In this document: positions 63,847 to 64,000 of the stretch, piece after piece
Position numbering within the stretch: position 1 is the stretch's first letter
Layout: every line of letters begins with the position of its first letter
NCBI GenBank assembly: GCA_947579665.1
Contig: OX388345.1
Location: forward strand, 64,843,454 to 64,907,453
Direction of reading: 5' to 3'
DNA from: Sympetrum striolatum
Lineage: Eukaryota > Arthropoda > Insecta > Odonata > Libellulidae
DNA length: 64,000 nucleotides
Notes under the pieces: model-generated
What the model was told of the DNA's origin: nothing
Database searches by the model: none
Seen by the model: the letters and a program-made list of their open reading frames with translations, nothing else
Position numbers and translations under genes: made by a program

Positions 63847-64000
63847 CTATGAATGAGAAGGAGCAAATGATATAATTTAGTTATTGGTTATTTCAATTAA
63901 AAGAAGGTATATTGTATCATATGCAGAATACTTTCAATAAACAAATTAAAAAATATTAAGATGTTGTTAAGAAATATGTTTTGCATCATGTGCAGAATAA

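Overview
The window is AT-rich animal nuclear DNA, most likely from an insect. The evidence is GT-AG introns, intron-split metazoan genes, and arthropod-type transposons (hAT-Buster, Tigger/pogo-like, Transib-like, P/THAP-like, tRNA-derived SINE, non-LTR remnants). Three protein-coding genes could be assembled exon by exon with consistent reading phase. Most of the rest is transposon-derived or featureless AT-rich DNA.

Layout. (1) 1-12234 (+): 3' two-thirds of an ABCC5-like multidrug-resistance ABC transporter, 18 visible exons, 1023 residues to the stop, poly(A) signal near 12573. A Helentron/HINE-like element fills most of intron 4. (2) 13818-20706: a nested insertion stack. A HINE-like element is split by a 5.8 kb long-TIR, Mutator-type element (9-bp target duplication), which itself carries another complete HINE-like copy. 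(3) 21400-29650: a repeat block with an LTR-retrotransposon remnant and two near-identical 2.66 kb Transib-like elements in inverted orientation. Each begins with the heptamer CACAGTG and is flanked by a CGCCG target duplication. A SINE mosaic lies between them, and a THAP-bearing terminal-inverted-repeat element follows. (4) 30458-32860: a decayed hAT-Buster transposase pseudogene whose 3' non-coding part holds a Tigger-like MITE. (5) 35992-52460 (-): a complete checkpoint kinase 2 gene (chk2/loki type), 8 coding exons, 512 residues, with one 13.4 kb intron full of old repeats. (6) 57137-63846 (-): last seven coding exons (311 residues) of an FHOD-family formin (Fhos), from the late FH2 domain through the DAD tail.

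The ABC transporter (+) and Chk2 (-) are convergent, separated by about 24 kb of transposon-rich DNA. FHOD and Chk2 are in tandem on the minus strand. There is no sign of functional linkage among the three; they look like an ordinary eukaryotic neighbourhood. The most unusual content is the paired Transib-like elements, whose ends match the RAG recombination-signal heptamer, and the three-layer nest at 13.8-20.7 kb.
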